Source: Collinsella sp. | Lineage (GTDB): Bacteria; Actinomycetota; Coriobacteriia; Coriobacteriales; Coriobacteriaceae | DNA: 64,000 nucleotides | Direction of reading: 5' to 3' | Assembly: GCA_019414245.1 (NCBI GenBank) | Contig: DXMK01000015.1 | Coordinates: 233,383-297,382, forward strand | Shown here: positions 7,457 through 14,971 of the stretch, in pieces | Layout: each line of letters starts with the position of its first letter | Numbering within the stretch: the first letter of the stretch is position 1 | Notes under the pieces: model-generated | Seen by the model: the letters and a program-made list of their open reading frames with translations, nothing else | What the model was told of the DNA's origin: nothing | Database searches by the model: none | Position numbers and translations under genes: made by a program

Positions 7457-8032
7457 CTACTTTTTGGCGGCTTTACGCTCGTCGCGGATGCGGGCGCGAT
7501 CCATGGCCGCCTCGACGGCCGAGAATCGGCAGCCGCAGTAGTTCTGCCGATACATGCCCAGCTCGCGCGAACGGCGCGTAGCCTCGGGATAATACGGGCG
7601 AAAATCGCGAATCACCGGAGTGAGACCGCGGGCAGCAGCCAGACGCTCCAACACATCATTGCAGGTTTCGAACAACTGGTACGGCGAGACGGCGAGCGTC
7701 GTGCCCACAAACTCAAACCCGCGCTCCTGGGCCACACGGCACGCCTCGGCCAGACGCAGGGCATAGCATGCGCGACAGCGACGGGCTCGATCGGCGCCCA
7801 GCGGGGCCACGCCGGCCTCCCAGCGCTCCCGGTCCTCCCCCGCCTCGACGAGCTCGATGCCGCCTTCGGCACACCACCGGCGCAGCTCGTCCAGGCGACG
7901 CTGCCATTCATCGTGCGGCTGAATATTGGGGTTGGTCCAGCAGATTGTGGGCTCAAACCCCTCCTCGCGCAGCAGGCGGACCGGCTCAAGCGAGCACGGT
8001 GCGCAGCAAGCGTGCAACAACAACGGCTTCAT
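7457..8032 (-). CDS. queH: Epoxyqueuosine reductase QueH
   Basis: 191 residues of the QueH (formerly DUF208) family, which reduces epoxyqueuosine to queuosine in tRNA without the cobalamin cofactor of the unrelated QueG. Conserved cysteines are visible: LLLHACCAPCS at the N-terminus, RCRACY in the middle and YCGCRFS near the end, expected to bind an iron-sulfur cluster and a mononuclear iron. The start MKPLLLH (8032) has GGAG six bases upstream; an ATG two codons earlier is too close to it. The gene lies 64 bases upstream of queA and is probably cotranscribed with it. Confidence 0.93.
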   Translation of the reverse strand: MKPLLLHACCAPCSLEPVRLLREEGFEPTICWTNPNIQPHDEWQRRLDELRRWCAEGGIELVEAGEDRERWEAGVAPLGADRARRCRACYALRLAEACRVAQERGFEFVGTTLAVSPYQLFETCNDVLERLAAARGLTPVIRDFRPYYPEATRRSRELGMYRQNYCGCRFSAVEAAMDRARIRDERKAAKK

Positions 8033-8094
8033 CAACATCTCCTCTCCCGCAATGATTTTTTAATCCCCGTCCCAGAAAAATCATTCCAAAAAGA

Positions 8095-8664
8095 CTACTT
8101 TGCGAAAAAGCGCACGCCAAAGGACGTGTCCTCGCAGGCAACAATGCGGCGATCGCGCAGAATGGTTCGCACGTAGTACCAGTCGCCCACACAGCCCGAC
8201 AAATGCAAGCCGGCCGCCAGGTAGCACAGCAGCGGATAGCCCGAGAACGCAAACCCCAGGGCAAACGCTGTCGTCACAACAACCGTCGGCGCCAGGCAAA
8301 CTGCCACGTACCGCCGGCGCGAATACACCACGCCCTCGGCGCAGGCATAGATCATCGCCGTCTCGCGATTCGCCCCAAAGGTCACCTGCGCGCCCGCAGG
8401 CGCCAGCAGCTTAAAAAACACACCGTGCACCAGCTCGTGCACGGCAAATGACGCCGCCGAAACCGCAGCTAAGCCGACTATCCAGCCCAAGACCGTGGTC
8501 CAGCCGCCCGCGTCAGCCGCATCCAAGTCCGCAGGCCCGCCCATCAGCATAAACACCGGCACCAAGCACACAGCAAATGCGCCGAGCACGGCCATCCCCC
8601 ACACAAAGCAGGCGTGCAGAAAATCCTCGTCTTCAAACGCATGTATGTTGGAAATCTCATTCAT
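8095..8664 (-). CDS. DUF3267-type membrane zincin
   Basis: 189 residues with four or so hydrophobic segments (about 18-42, 58-75, 113-135, 138-155). The second contains HELVH, a zinc-metallopeptidase HExxH motif, giving the DUF3267 pattern of a putative intramembrane zincin. Substrate and function are unknown. It is divergent from the tRNA ligase at 8797 and is followed by queH on the same strand about 60 bases on. Confidence 0.75.
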   Translation of the reverse strand: MNEISNIHAFEDEDFLHACFVWGMAVLGAFAVCLVPVFMLMGGPADLDAADAGGWTTVLGWIVGLAAVSAASFAVHELVHGVFFKLLAPAGAQVTFGANRETAMIYACAEGVVYSRRRYVAVCLAPTVVVTTAFALGFAFSGYPLLCYLAAGLHLSGCVGDWYYVRTILRDRRIVACEDTSFGVRFFAK

Positions 8665-8796
8665 AGCATCTTAGGATAGCGCCCCTGCCACGTACCCGTC
8701 CGCATGTGCGATAATGTCGAACGATATGCACGAATTGACCACCGCGTCGCCAGGCCTTGCGCCCGGCTGCGCTCTCACCATATGCGAAGGAGTCCC

Positions 8797-10947
8797 ATGG
8801 CATCCAAATACTCCATGAACGACCGTCCCAGCTGGCCTCGCCGCGCCATCGTTACCGCCGGCGAGCCCTACGGCAACAAGGGCCTTCACTTTGGCCACGT
8901 CGGCGGCGTCTTTGTCCCGGCCGACTTCTTCGCCCGCTTCCTGCGCGACCGTCTGGGCCGCGAGAACGTCATCTTCACCTCGGGCACCGACTGCTACGGC
9001 TCGCCCATCATGGAGAGCTACCGCAAGCTCAAGGAGAACGAGGGCTACGACAAGTCCATCGCCGAGTATGTCGAGTCCAATCACTCCCGCCAGGCCGCGA
9101 CCCTCAACAACTACAACATCAGCTGCGATATCTACGGCGGCTCGGGCCTTGAGCCGGCTGCGCAGATTCACAACGAGGTGACCGCCGAGATTATCGAGCG
9201 TCTGCACGAACAGGGCACCATCTCCAAGCGCTCCACGCTGCAGTTCTACGACGCCAAGGCCGGCACGTTCCTCAACGGCCGCCAGGTGATCGGCCGCTGC
9301 CCCATCCAGGGCTGCAAGTCCGAGAAGGCTTATGCCGACGAGTGCGACCTGGGTCACCAGTTTGAGCCCGAGGAGCTCATCGCGCCCAAAAGCCAGCTCA
9401 CCGGCGAGGTGCCCGAGCTGCGCCCGGTCGACAACCTCTACTTCGACCTGCCGGCCTACCTCGACTTTATGAAAACCTATACCGCCAAGCTCGCCCAGAA
9501 CCCGCAGGTTCGCTCCGTGGTCTCCAAGACCATGGAAGAGTGGCTGCTGCCGGCCCAGCTCTACATCCAGAACAAGTTCCGCGAGGCCTTCGATGCCGTC
9601 GAGGATCAGCTTCCCGAGCACACCGTGCTGGAGCCCGAGGGCAACAAGAGCAGCTTTACCGTCACCTTCCCCAGCTGGAAGGAGCGCGACGATGCCCACG
9701 CGGTGCTCGCCAACGGCGGCGTGCGCTTCCGCAGCGGCAAGGCGCTCGTACCCTTCCGCATCACCGGCAACATCGACTGGGGCGTTCCGGTGCCCGAGGT
9801 CGATGGCGTCTCCGACGTCACCTGCTGGTGCTGGCCCGAGAGCCTGTGGGCTCCCATCAGCTATACGCGCACCGTGCTCGCACGCGATGCCAAGGCCGCC
9901 GGCGTGACCGAGGGCGTCGCCGCCCAGGATGCCGCCCTCATGGGCGAGCCCGCCGCCGATTCCACGCAGGTCCCCGCGCCCACCTACCAGCACAGCTCGC
10001 TCGACTGGCGCGACTGGTGGTGCTCGGATGACGCACAGATCTACCAGTTCATTGGCCAGGACAACATCTACTTCTATTGCATCGCGCAGACCGCCATGTG
10101 GGAGGCCCTGGGTTGGAACCTCACGCAGAGCACCGTCAGCGCCTGCTACCACCTGCTCTACATGGGCAAAAAGGCAAGCTCGTCCTCGCAGACTCCTCCC
10201 CCGCCGGCAGACGACCTGCTCAACCACTACACCTGCGAGCAGATGCGCGCGCATTGGCTGTCGCTCGGCCTGTCCGAGAAGCCGGTGAGCTTTAGCCCCA
10301 AGGCATACGACACGCGCGTGACCGGCAAGGACAAGGACGGCAACGAGGTGCGCGCCTGCGACGACAAGCGCGTTATCGACCCCGCCCTTAAGGAGAGCGC
10401 GCTGCTGACCGGCGTGTTCAACCGCCTGGCCCGCAGCTGCTTCTACGGCGTCGCCGTCAAGGAGGGCGACGAGAGTCCCTATCGCAACGGTTGCATCCCC
10501 GCCGGTGCCGCTTCTGACACCGTGGTCGAAGCCGCCCAGCAGGCAGCCCTCGCCTTTGAGCAGGCCATGTACAAGTTCGAGACGCACCGAGCGCTCGCTG
10601 TGTGCGACGACTACCTGCGCGCCGCCAACAAGCGCTGGAGCGATGCCTCCAAGGCCGCCAACAAGCTCGAGGGCGAGCCGGCCAACGCCGCCATGACGCA
10701 GGCCCTCGTCGACGCCTTTACCGAGCTGCGCGTGGCCACCGTCCTGATGCACGGCATCGTGCCGGCCGGCTGCGAGCTCATCTGCGAGTACTTCGACGTT
10801 GACCCGGTCGCCTTCTTTAGCTGGGATAACATCTTTGCCTCCACGGACGAGTTCGTGGAGAGCCTGGGCGAGAAGCCCGGCGAGCACCGCGTGAAGCCAC
10901 TGCCCCCGCGCTTCGACTTCTTCAGCAAGCACGAGAGCCAGTACTAA
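8797..10947 (+). CDS. metG: Class I methionyl-type tRNA ligase
   Basis: 716 residues organised like methionyl-tRNA synthetase: GEPYGNKGLHFGHVGG holding the HIGH-like HFGH, a CPIQGC...C zinc knuckle at about 170-186, the IYQFIGQDNIYF motif, and an all-helical anticodon domain after about residue 540. The KMSKS position reads GKKASSSS, so the second Lys is missing, and a Pro-rich stretch follows. No C-terminal EMAP-II domain is present. ATG at 8797 follows AAGGAG. It may be the housekeeping MetRS or a diverged paralogue; whether another metG exists cannot be seen here. Confidence 0.78.
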   Translation: MASKYSMNDRPSWPRRAIVTAGEPYGNKGLHFGHVGGVFVPADFFARFLRDRLGRENVIFTSGTDCYGSPIMESYRKLKENEGYDKSIAEYVESNHSRQAATLNNYNISCDIYGGSGLEPAAQIHNEVTAEIIERLHEQGTISKRSTLQFYDAKAGTFLNGRQVIGRCPIQGCKSEKAYADECDLGHQFEPEELIAPKSQLTGEVPELRPVDNLYFDLPAYLDFMKTYTAKLAQNPQVRSVVSKTMEEWLLPAQLYIQNKFREAFDAVEDQLPEHTVLEPEGNKSSFTVTFPSWKERDDAHAVLANGGVRFRSGKALVPFRITGNIDWGVPVPEVDGVSDVTCWCWPESLWAPISYTRTVLARDAKAAGVTEGVAAQDAALMGEPAADSTQVPAPTYQHSSLDWRDWWCSDDAQIYQFIGQDNIYFYCIAQTAMWEALGWNLTQSTVSACYHLLYMGKKASSSSQTPPPPADDLLNHYTCEQMRAHWLSLGLSEKPVSFSPKAYDTRVTGKDKDGNEVRACDDKRVIDPALKESALLTGVFNRLARSCFYGVAVKEGDESPYRNGCIPAGAASDTVVEAAQQAALAFEQAMYKFETHRALAVCDDYLRAANKRWSDASKAANKLEGEPANAAMTQALVDAFTELRVATVLMHGIVPAGCELICEYFDVDPVAFFSWDNIFASTDEFVESLGEKPGEHRVKPLPPRFDFFSKHESQY

Positions 10948-10963
10948 GCCAACACCAAGGCAG

Positions 10964-11072
10964 AGTAGTCAATTTGGGACGGGGCTATTTTAGCTACCCC
11001 GTCCCAAATTTAACTGCAACGCCTGCCGAAACGGACGGGCAGCTAAAATAGCCCCGTCCCAAATTGACTACT
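10964..11072. repeat. 32-bp perfect inverted repeat with alternative inner hairpin
   Basis: 10964-10995 and 11041-11072 are exact reverse complements (32 bp; ends AGTAGTCAATTTGGGACGGG). The loop itself contains CCCCGTCCCAAATT (10997-11010), which can pair with 10971-10984 instead. The left arm therefore has two mutually exclusive partners. The right arm ends 26 bases before the methyltransferase start codon. Confidence 0.85.
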
Positions 11073-11098
11073 TTTAATGGAATGGGAAGGAAAGACGG

Positions 11099-12202
11099 AT
11101 GTCCAAGCCGCGTCGTCGTAAGCAGAAAAAGCAGGTCAAGCCCGAGCTCAAGCTCAGGCAATTTGCCGCCACCGAGCTTTCCGACCAGCTTGCCGCCCTT
11201 CCCTGCGCCGCCGACCTGCCGCGCTTTATGGTCGACACGGTCGCCGGCGCCTATGCCCCCACCGATGCCGAGCTCATGATCGAGGGCTTCGGCGCCGCGG
11301 CCACACGCCCGGTCACGCTGCGCGCCAACACGCTCAAGGCAACCGCCGAGGACATCGCTGCGGCGCTCGATGCCGCCGGCATCGCGCACCAAACCGTTAC
11401 CTGGTATCCGGACGCCTTTATCCTGCCCGAGGCCCAGGTTTCCGATCTGTGGGATCTCGACATCTACCGCGACGGCAAGATCTATCTGCAGAGCCTGTCG
11501 TCCATGATGCCGCCTTTGGTGTTGGGTGCTCAGGCCGGCGAGGACATCCTGGACATGTGCGCAGCCCCTGGCGGCAAGACGACGCAGATCGCCGCCCTCA
11601 CCCAGGGCCAGGCACACCTCACCGCCTGCGAGATGAGCATTCCCCGCGCCGAGAAGCTCGAAGCCAACCTCCACCGCCAAGGTGCCAAAAACGTGCCCGT
11701 CATGCGCATCGACGCACGCGAGCTCGACGAGTTCTTCCGCTTTGACCGCATCCTGCTCGACGCTCCCTGCACCGGCACGGGCACCGTCATCAGCGGCAAC
11801 GAGAAAAGCCTGCGCGGCCTGACCGAGCAGCTGCTGAGCAAGTGTGCCCGCTCGCAGCGAGCACTTCTGGACCGCGCCACGGGAGCCCTTAAACCGGGCG
11901 GCACGCTCGTCTATTCGACTTGTTCGATCTTGCCGCAGGAAAACGAGGACGCCCTGCAAGAGGCGCTCGACAAGCATATGGACTGCGAGCTTATCCCCCT
12001 CGACGGCACGCCGAGCGAAAGCGAAGCGCGTCGCGCCCAGGACGCCGGCGAGGAGCCGCATATCGAGAGCAACGCTCTCACCGAGGCCATCGCCGCGGGT
12101 CAGGTATCGGCCGTCGCCAACGGCCTGCCCGGCACGCTGACCATTCCGCCTAGCCGCGACTTTGAGGGCTTCTACATTGCCCTGATCCGAAAACGCAGCT
12201 AG
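11099..12202 (+). CDS. NOL1/NOP2/Sun-family rRNA (cytosine-5) methyltransferase
   Basis: 367 residues of the RsmB/RsmF group. A basic N-terminus (MSKPRRRKQKKQ) is followed by the SAM-dependent fold: DMCAAPGGKTTQIA (motif I), LLDAPCTGTGT with one active-site Cys and STCSILPQENE with the second, the pair that defines m5C RNA methyltransferases. It lacks the long RNA-binding C-terminal domain of E. coli RsmF. The likely target is 16S or 23S rRNA; the exact base cannot be told. It starts just after the long inverted repeat at 10964-11072. Confidence 0.9.
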   Translation: MSKPRRRKQKKQVKPELKLRQFAATELSDQLAALPCAADLPRFMVDTVAGAYAPTDAELMIEGFGAAATRPVTLRANTLKATAEDIAAALDAAGIAHQTVTWYPDAFILPEAQVSDLWDLDIYRDGKIYLQSLSSMMPPLVLGAQAGEDILDMCAAPGGKTTQIAALTQGQAHLTACEMSIPRAEKLEANLHRQGAKNVPVMRIDARELDEFFRFDRILLDAPCTGTGTVISGNEKSLRGLTEQLLSKCARSQRALLDRATGALKPGGTLVYSTCSILPQENEDALQEALDKHMDCELIPLDGTPSESEARRAQDAGEEPHIESNALTEAIAAGQVSAVANGLPGTLTIPPSRDFEGFYIALIRKRS

Positions 12203-12226
12203 CGCACGGATCCAAAACTCAACAAG

Positions 12227-12397
12227 CTATCTCTGTGCGCGTTTGCCCTGCTGGTCGCGATGCTGTTTAAGCATCGCGCGCTCCTTGCGTTCGGCCCTTT
12301 TGCCCTTAATGGCCGTGACCACAAAGTAGATGACCGCGGCGGCAACGATTGCGGCCACACACAGGCCGATCGAGCCAAACATTGCTGTCAATTCCAT
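12227..12397 (-). CDS. 56-residue single-span membrane peptide
   Basis: A short minus-strand frame with a clear Shine-Dalgarno (GAGGTGA, about six bases before ATG). The peptide begins MELTAMFGSIGLCVAAIVAA, continues as a hydrophobic helix to about residue 30, and ends in a very basic tail (KGKRAERKERAMLKQHRDQQGKRAQR). This gives one membrane span with a positively charged cytoplasmic end. No family recognised. It is convergent with the methyltransferase and divergent from the gene at 12589. Confidence 0.7.
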   Translation of the reverse strand: MELTAMFGSIGLCVAAIVAAAVIYFVVTAIKGKRAERKERAMLKQHRDQQGKRAQR

Positions 12398-12588
12398 ACC
12401 GCGTCACCTCTCTTTTAAACGGGGCTTTCAAGATAGCACCTCGATACCCGCCACCACAGCTCCTTCACGTTCGCCGGCCCTTCGGTCTAACGGATGGCGC
12501 GGCGGGGAAAAATCAACTCGTCAAACGATTTAGCATTCGCAATTCCGGCTGCATCGCGCCGGCCATCATCACATAGAATCGAGCCTCC

Positions 12589-13680
12589 ATGGATACCCTC
12601 AACGATCTAAATGAGCGCGTCGACGCCTTCGTCGGCACCAGCTCCTTCGACACGCCTGCGGCGGCAAACGACCAAGCTCCCATCGATGTGCCCGCCGAGG
12701 TGCACGAGGACATCGTCGCCTCGGTCGATTTTTCCGAGGTCGAGCTTGCAGACGAGTTCACCGAGCCCCAAATAGCCGTCACGCCCAACGGCCTGCTCCC
12801 TATGGAGCCCCTGCCCATCGACGGACGCCTGCGCAAGGCTGCCCTTCGCATGCCCGACGAGATCGAGGAGGCCAGCGGCTTCACGCTCTTTGGCCGACGC
12901 ATCAAGTCGCTCATTTACACCACCGATGTCGCGGTTATCCGCAACTCCAACGCCGACGCCGTCTTTGCGGTCTACCCTTTCACGCCGCAGCCCGCCATTA
13001 CGCAAGCGCTGCTGACCGTCGCCGAGTGCCCGGTCTTTGTAGGCGTGGGTGGCGGAACTACGACCGGTAAGCGCTCCGTGCAGATGGCAGCCGTCTCCGA
13101 GATGCAGGGCGCGGCGGGCTGCGTGGTCAACTCCCCCGCTACTGCCGAGATGGTCGAGCACATCACCAACATCGCCGACATCCCCGTCATCGCCACGGTC
13201 GTTCGCTGCGACGACGATGCCCACGCCAAGGTGCGCGCTGGAGCCAAGATTCTCAACATCGCCGCCGGCAAGAACACGCCCCAGGTCCTACGCGAGCTGC
13301 GCGAGCACTATCCCAACCTGCCGCTTATCGCGCCGGGCGGCAAGACGCCCGAGAGCATTCGCGAGACCATCGCCGCCGGCGCCAACGCCATCATCTGGAC
13401 ACCGCCTTCGGCCCAGCAGCTACAGACCGACATGATGCAGCGTTATCGCAAGATGAAGGAAGACGCCACACCTGTCATCTCGCGCGACGACGTGCCCATT
13501 ATCGACCAGGTCGCCGCCGCCGAGGTCAGCCAAGTCGAGAACATGAATCCCGATGTGCCGATTCCCGACGAAGTCATCGAGCGCGTCGCTTCGATCCACG
13601 AGCGCGTCGAGGAGCATCGCGCCAACCGCGGCCTCAAGCCGTCACTGCACGGCTTTTTCTTCCGCGGAAAGAAACGCTAG
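12589..13680 (+). CDS. TIM-barrel-like hydrolase/aldolase-fold protein of unknown function
   Basis: 363 residues. The first 80 are acidic and probably disordered. The core (about 95-290) alternates beta strands and helices with phosphate-binding-like loops: VFVGVGGGTTTGKRSV, IPVIATVVRCDDDAHAKVRAGAKILNIAAG and LPLIAPGGKTPESIRETIAAGANAIIW, which read like the last strands of a KDPG-aldolase or ThiE type barrel. A basic tail ends HGFFFRGKKR. Reaction unknown. No ribosome binding site precedes ATG, but TAGAAT (12574-12579) lies ten bases upstream, which would suit a leaderless transcript. Confidence 0.65.
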   Translation: MDTLNDLNERVDAFVGTSSFDTPAAANDQAPIDVPAEVHEDIVASVDFSEVELADEFTEPQIAVTPNGLLPMEPLPIDGRLRKAALRMPDEIEEASGFTLFGRRIKSLIYTTDVAVIRNSNADAVFAVYPFTPQPAITQALLTVAECPVFVGVGGGTTTGKRSVQMAAVSEMQGAAGCVVNSPATAEMVEHITNIADIPVIATVVRCDDDAHAKVRAGAKILNIAAGKNTPQVLRELREHYPNLPLIAPGGKTPESIRETIAAGANAIIWTPPSAQQLQTDMMQRYRKMKEDATPVISRDDVPIIDQVAAAEVSQVENMNPDVPIPDEVIERVASIHERVEEHRANRGLKPSLHGFFFRGKKR

Positions 13681-13691
13681 CAAAACATCTT

Positions 13692-13724
13692 GGCCCGCCC
13701 CACAAACGTGAGGCGGGCCGTTTT
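13692..13724 (+). terminator. Intrinsic terminator
   Basis: GGCCCGCC (13692-13699) pairs with GGCGGGCC (13712-13719), followed by GTTTTCGTTT. It lies 12 bases after the stop of the preceding plus-strand gene. Confidence 0.85.
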
Positions 13725-13760
13725 CGTTTGAGCAATCATGCAGCGACGTGATGGGGCAAA

Positions 13761-14651
13761 TTAATCCACGCGCTTGTCGCCCATAAAGAAGAGCGCCACC
13801 GTACCAGGTCCGGTATGCGAGCCAATCAGAGTACCGATGTCATTGATCTCAATCTTGCCTTTAAGCTGCGGAACCTGTTCCTCAATCAGCGCCGCGACCG
13901 CCTCGGCATCCTCGCGGCACGCCGACTGCGACATGATGCACTTACCCGAATAATCTGCACCGTCCTGTACGTGTGCCATCATGGTCTTAGCCATCTCGGA
14001 AATCGCGCGCTTCTTAGTGCGAATCTTCTCACGTGGCGACAGCTTACCTTCGCAATCGACCGTCATAAGCGGGCAAATCTCGAGCGCCGTGCCGATGATC
14101 GCGCTCGCGGCCGAAATGCGACCGCCGCGCAGGTAGCTCGACAGATCGGTCGAGAAGAACCAGTGGTGCAGGTTGAGTTTATGCTCCTCAATCCAAGCGG
14201 CCGTCTCGTCGAGTGAAGCCCCGCTATCGCGCACGTCGGCGGCATATTCCAGCAACAGACCAAAGCCCGAAGACGCCCCCAGCGAATCGATGACGCGCAC
14301 CTTGCCGCCCTGGGGATAGCGATCCGCGAGCATCTGCGCCGCGACGCAGGCCGATCCATACGTGCCCGAAATACCCGACGACAACGTCAGGTGCAGCACG
14401 TCTTTACCCTCGGCAACAAACGGCTCCCAAAACTCCTCGTACTCGCCCACGCTCACCTGAGACGTCTTGGGCATGGCGCCCGCGGCAATCTGGGCAAAAA
14501 ACTCGTCCGGCGTAATCGACTGATACAGATCGTCCGTATAGACAACATCGTCGATCTCGTAATGAAAATACGCGACGGGAATATTGCGCGATTCAAAGAA
14601 CTCACGGGTTCGGTCGGCGGCGGATTCACAGGTCAGGACAAAATCACTCAT
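13761..14651 (-). CDS. DegV-family fatty-acid-binding protein
   Basis: 296 residues with the DegV fold: an N-terminal FVLTCESAADRT strand-loop, the TSQVSVGEY motif, LSSGISGTYGSA, and VIDSLGASSGFG. DegV proteins bind a fatty acid and, as FakB, present it to the FakA kinase for phosphorylation and phospholipid synthesis. No fakA is in the window. The start MSDFVLT is preferred because AGGAG is eight bases upstream. It is divergent from fbp across a 320-base region rich in TTTACCA motifs. Confidence 0.9.
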   Translation of the reverse strand: MSDFVLTCESAADRTREFFESRNIPVAYFHYEIDDVVYTDDLYQSITPDEFFAQIAAGAMPKTSQVSVGEYEEFWEPFVAEGKDVLHLTLSSGISGTYGSACVAAQMLADRYPQGGKVRVIDSLGASSGFGLLLEYAADVRDSGASLDETAAWIEEHKLNLHHWFFSTDLSSYLRGGRISAASAIIGTALEICPLMTVDCEGKLSPREKIRTKKRAISEMAKTMMAHVQDGADYSGKCIMSQSACREDAEAVAALIEEQVPQLKGKIEINDIGTLIGSHTGPGTVALFFMGDKRVD

Positions 14652-14971
14652 ATGAGGCTCCTTACTCATTGCTGCGCAAATTATCGCACAGTGAGCCTAC
14701 ATGCGGTACATATGTCCACTATTTACCAAATCGAAACAAATATAGTGAACATCTTTACCACCATCGTCTCCACCGGCCCCACGCATAAATATCTGAGAAA
14801 ACACCCTCTGTCGTCTCCACCCAACCGCCATATCTACCTCAACTAAATCGATTTACCAAACCGTTCAGCCGACAATTCAGCCGCTGGCGCAAAATCGAAA
14901 CAAAAGCGGCGCATACTGGTAAACGTTTGACGCTGTTTATCAGTTTTACCAGCCCCATCGGAAGGTGTTTC
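14652..14971. promoter_or_regulatory. Divergent degV/fbp control region with five TTTACCA motifs
   Basis: This gene-free 320-base stretch carries TTTACCA at 14722, 14754, 14852 and 14945 and its complement TGGTAAA at 14917. The 13-mer AAATCGAAACAAA occurs twice (14728-14740 and 14892-14904). TAAACGTTTGAC (14920-14931) is a LacI/CcpA-like CG-centred motif. The clustering suggests a transcription factor array; its identity is unknown. Confidence 0.5.

Noticed and set aside
8671..10932. Minus-strand open frame of 753 codons opposite metG
   Set aside because: A mirror of the tRNA ligase codon bias; no domain is recognisable and the plus strand holds clear synthetase motifs.
10964..11072. Insertion-sequence terminal inverted repeats
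   Set aside because: The arms are separated by only 45 bases, with no transposase and no target-site duplication.
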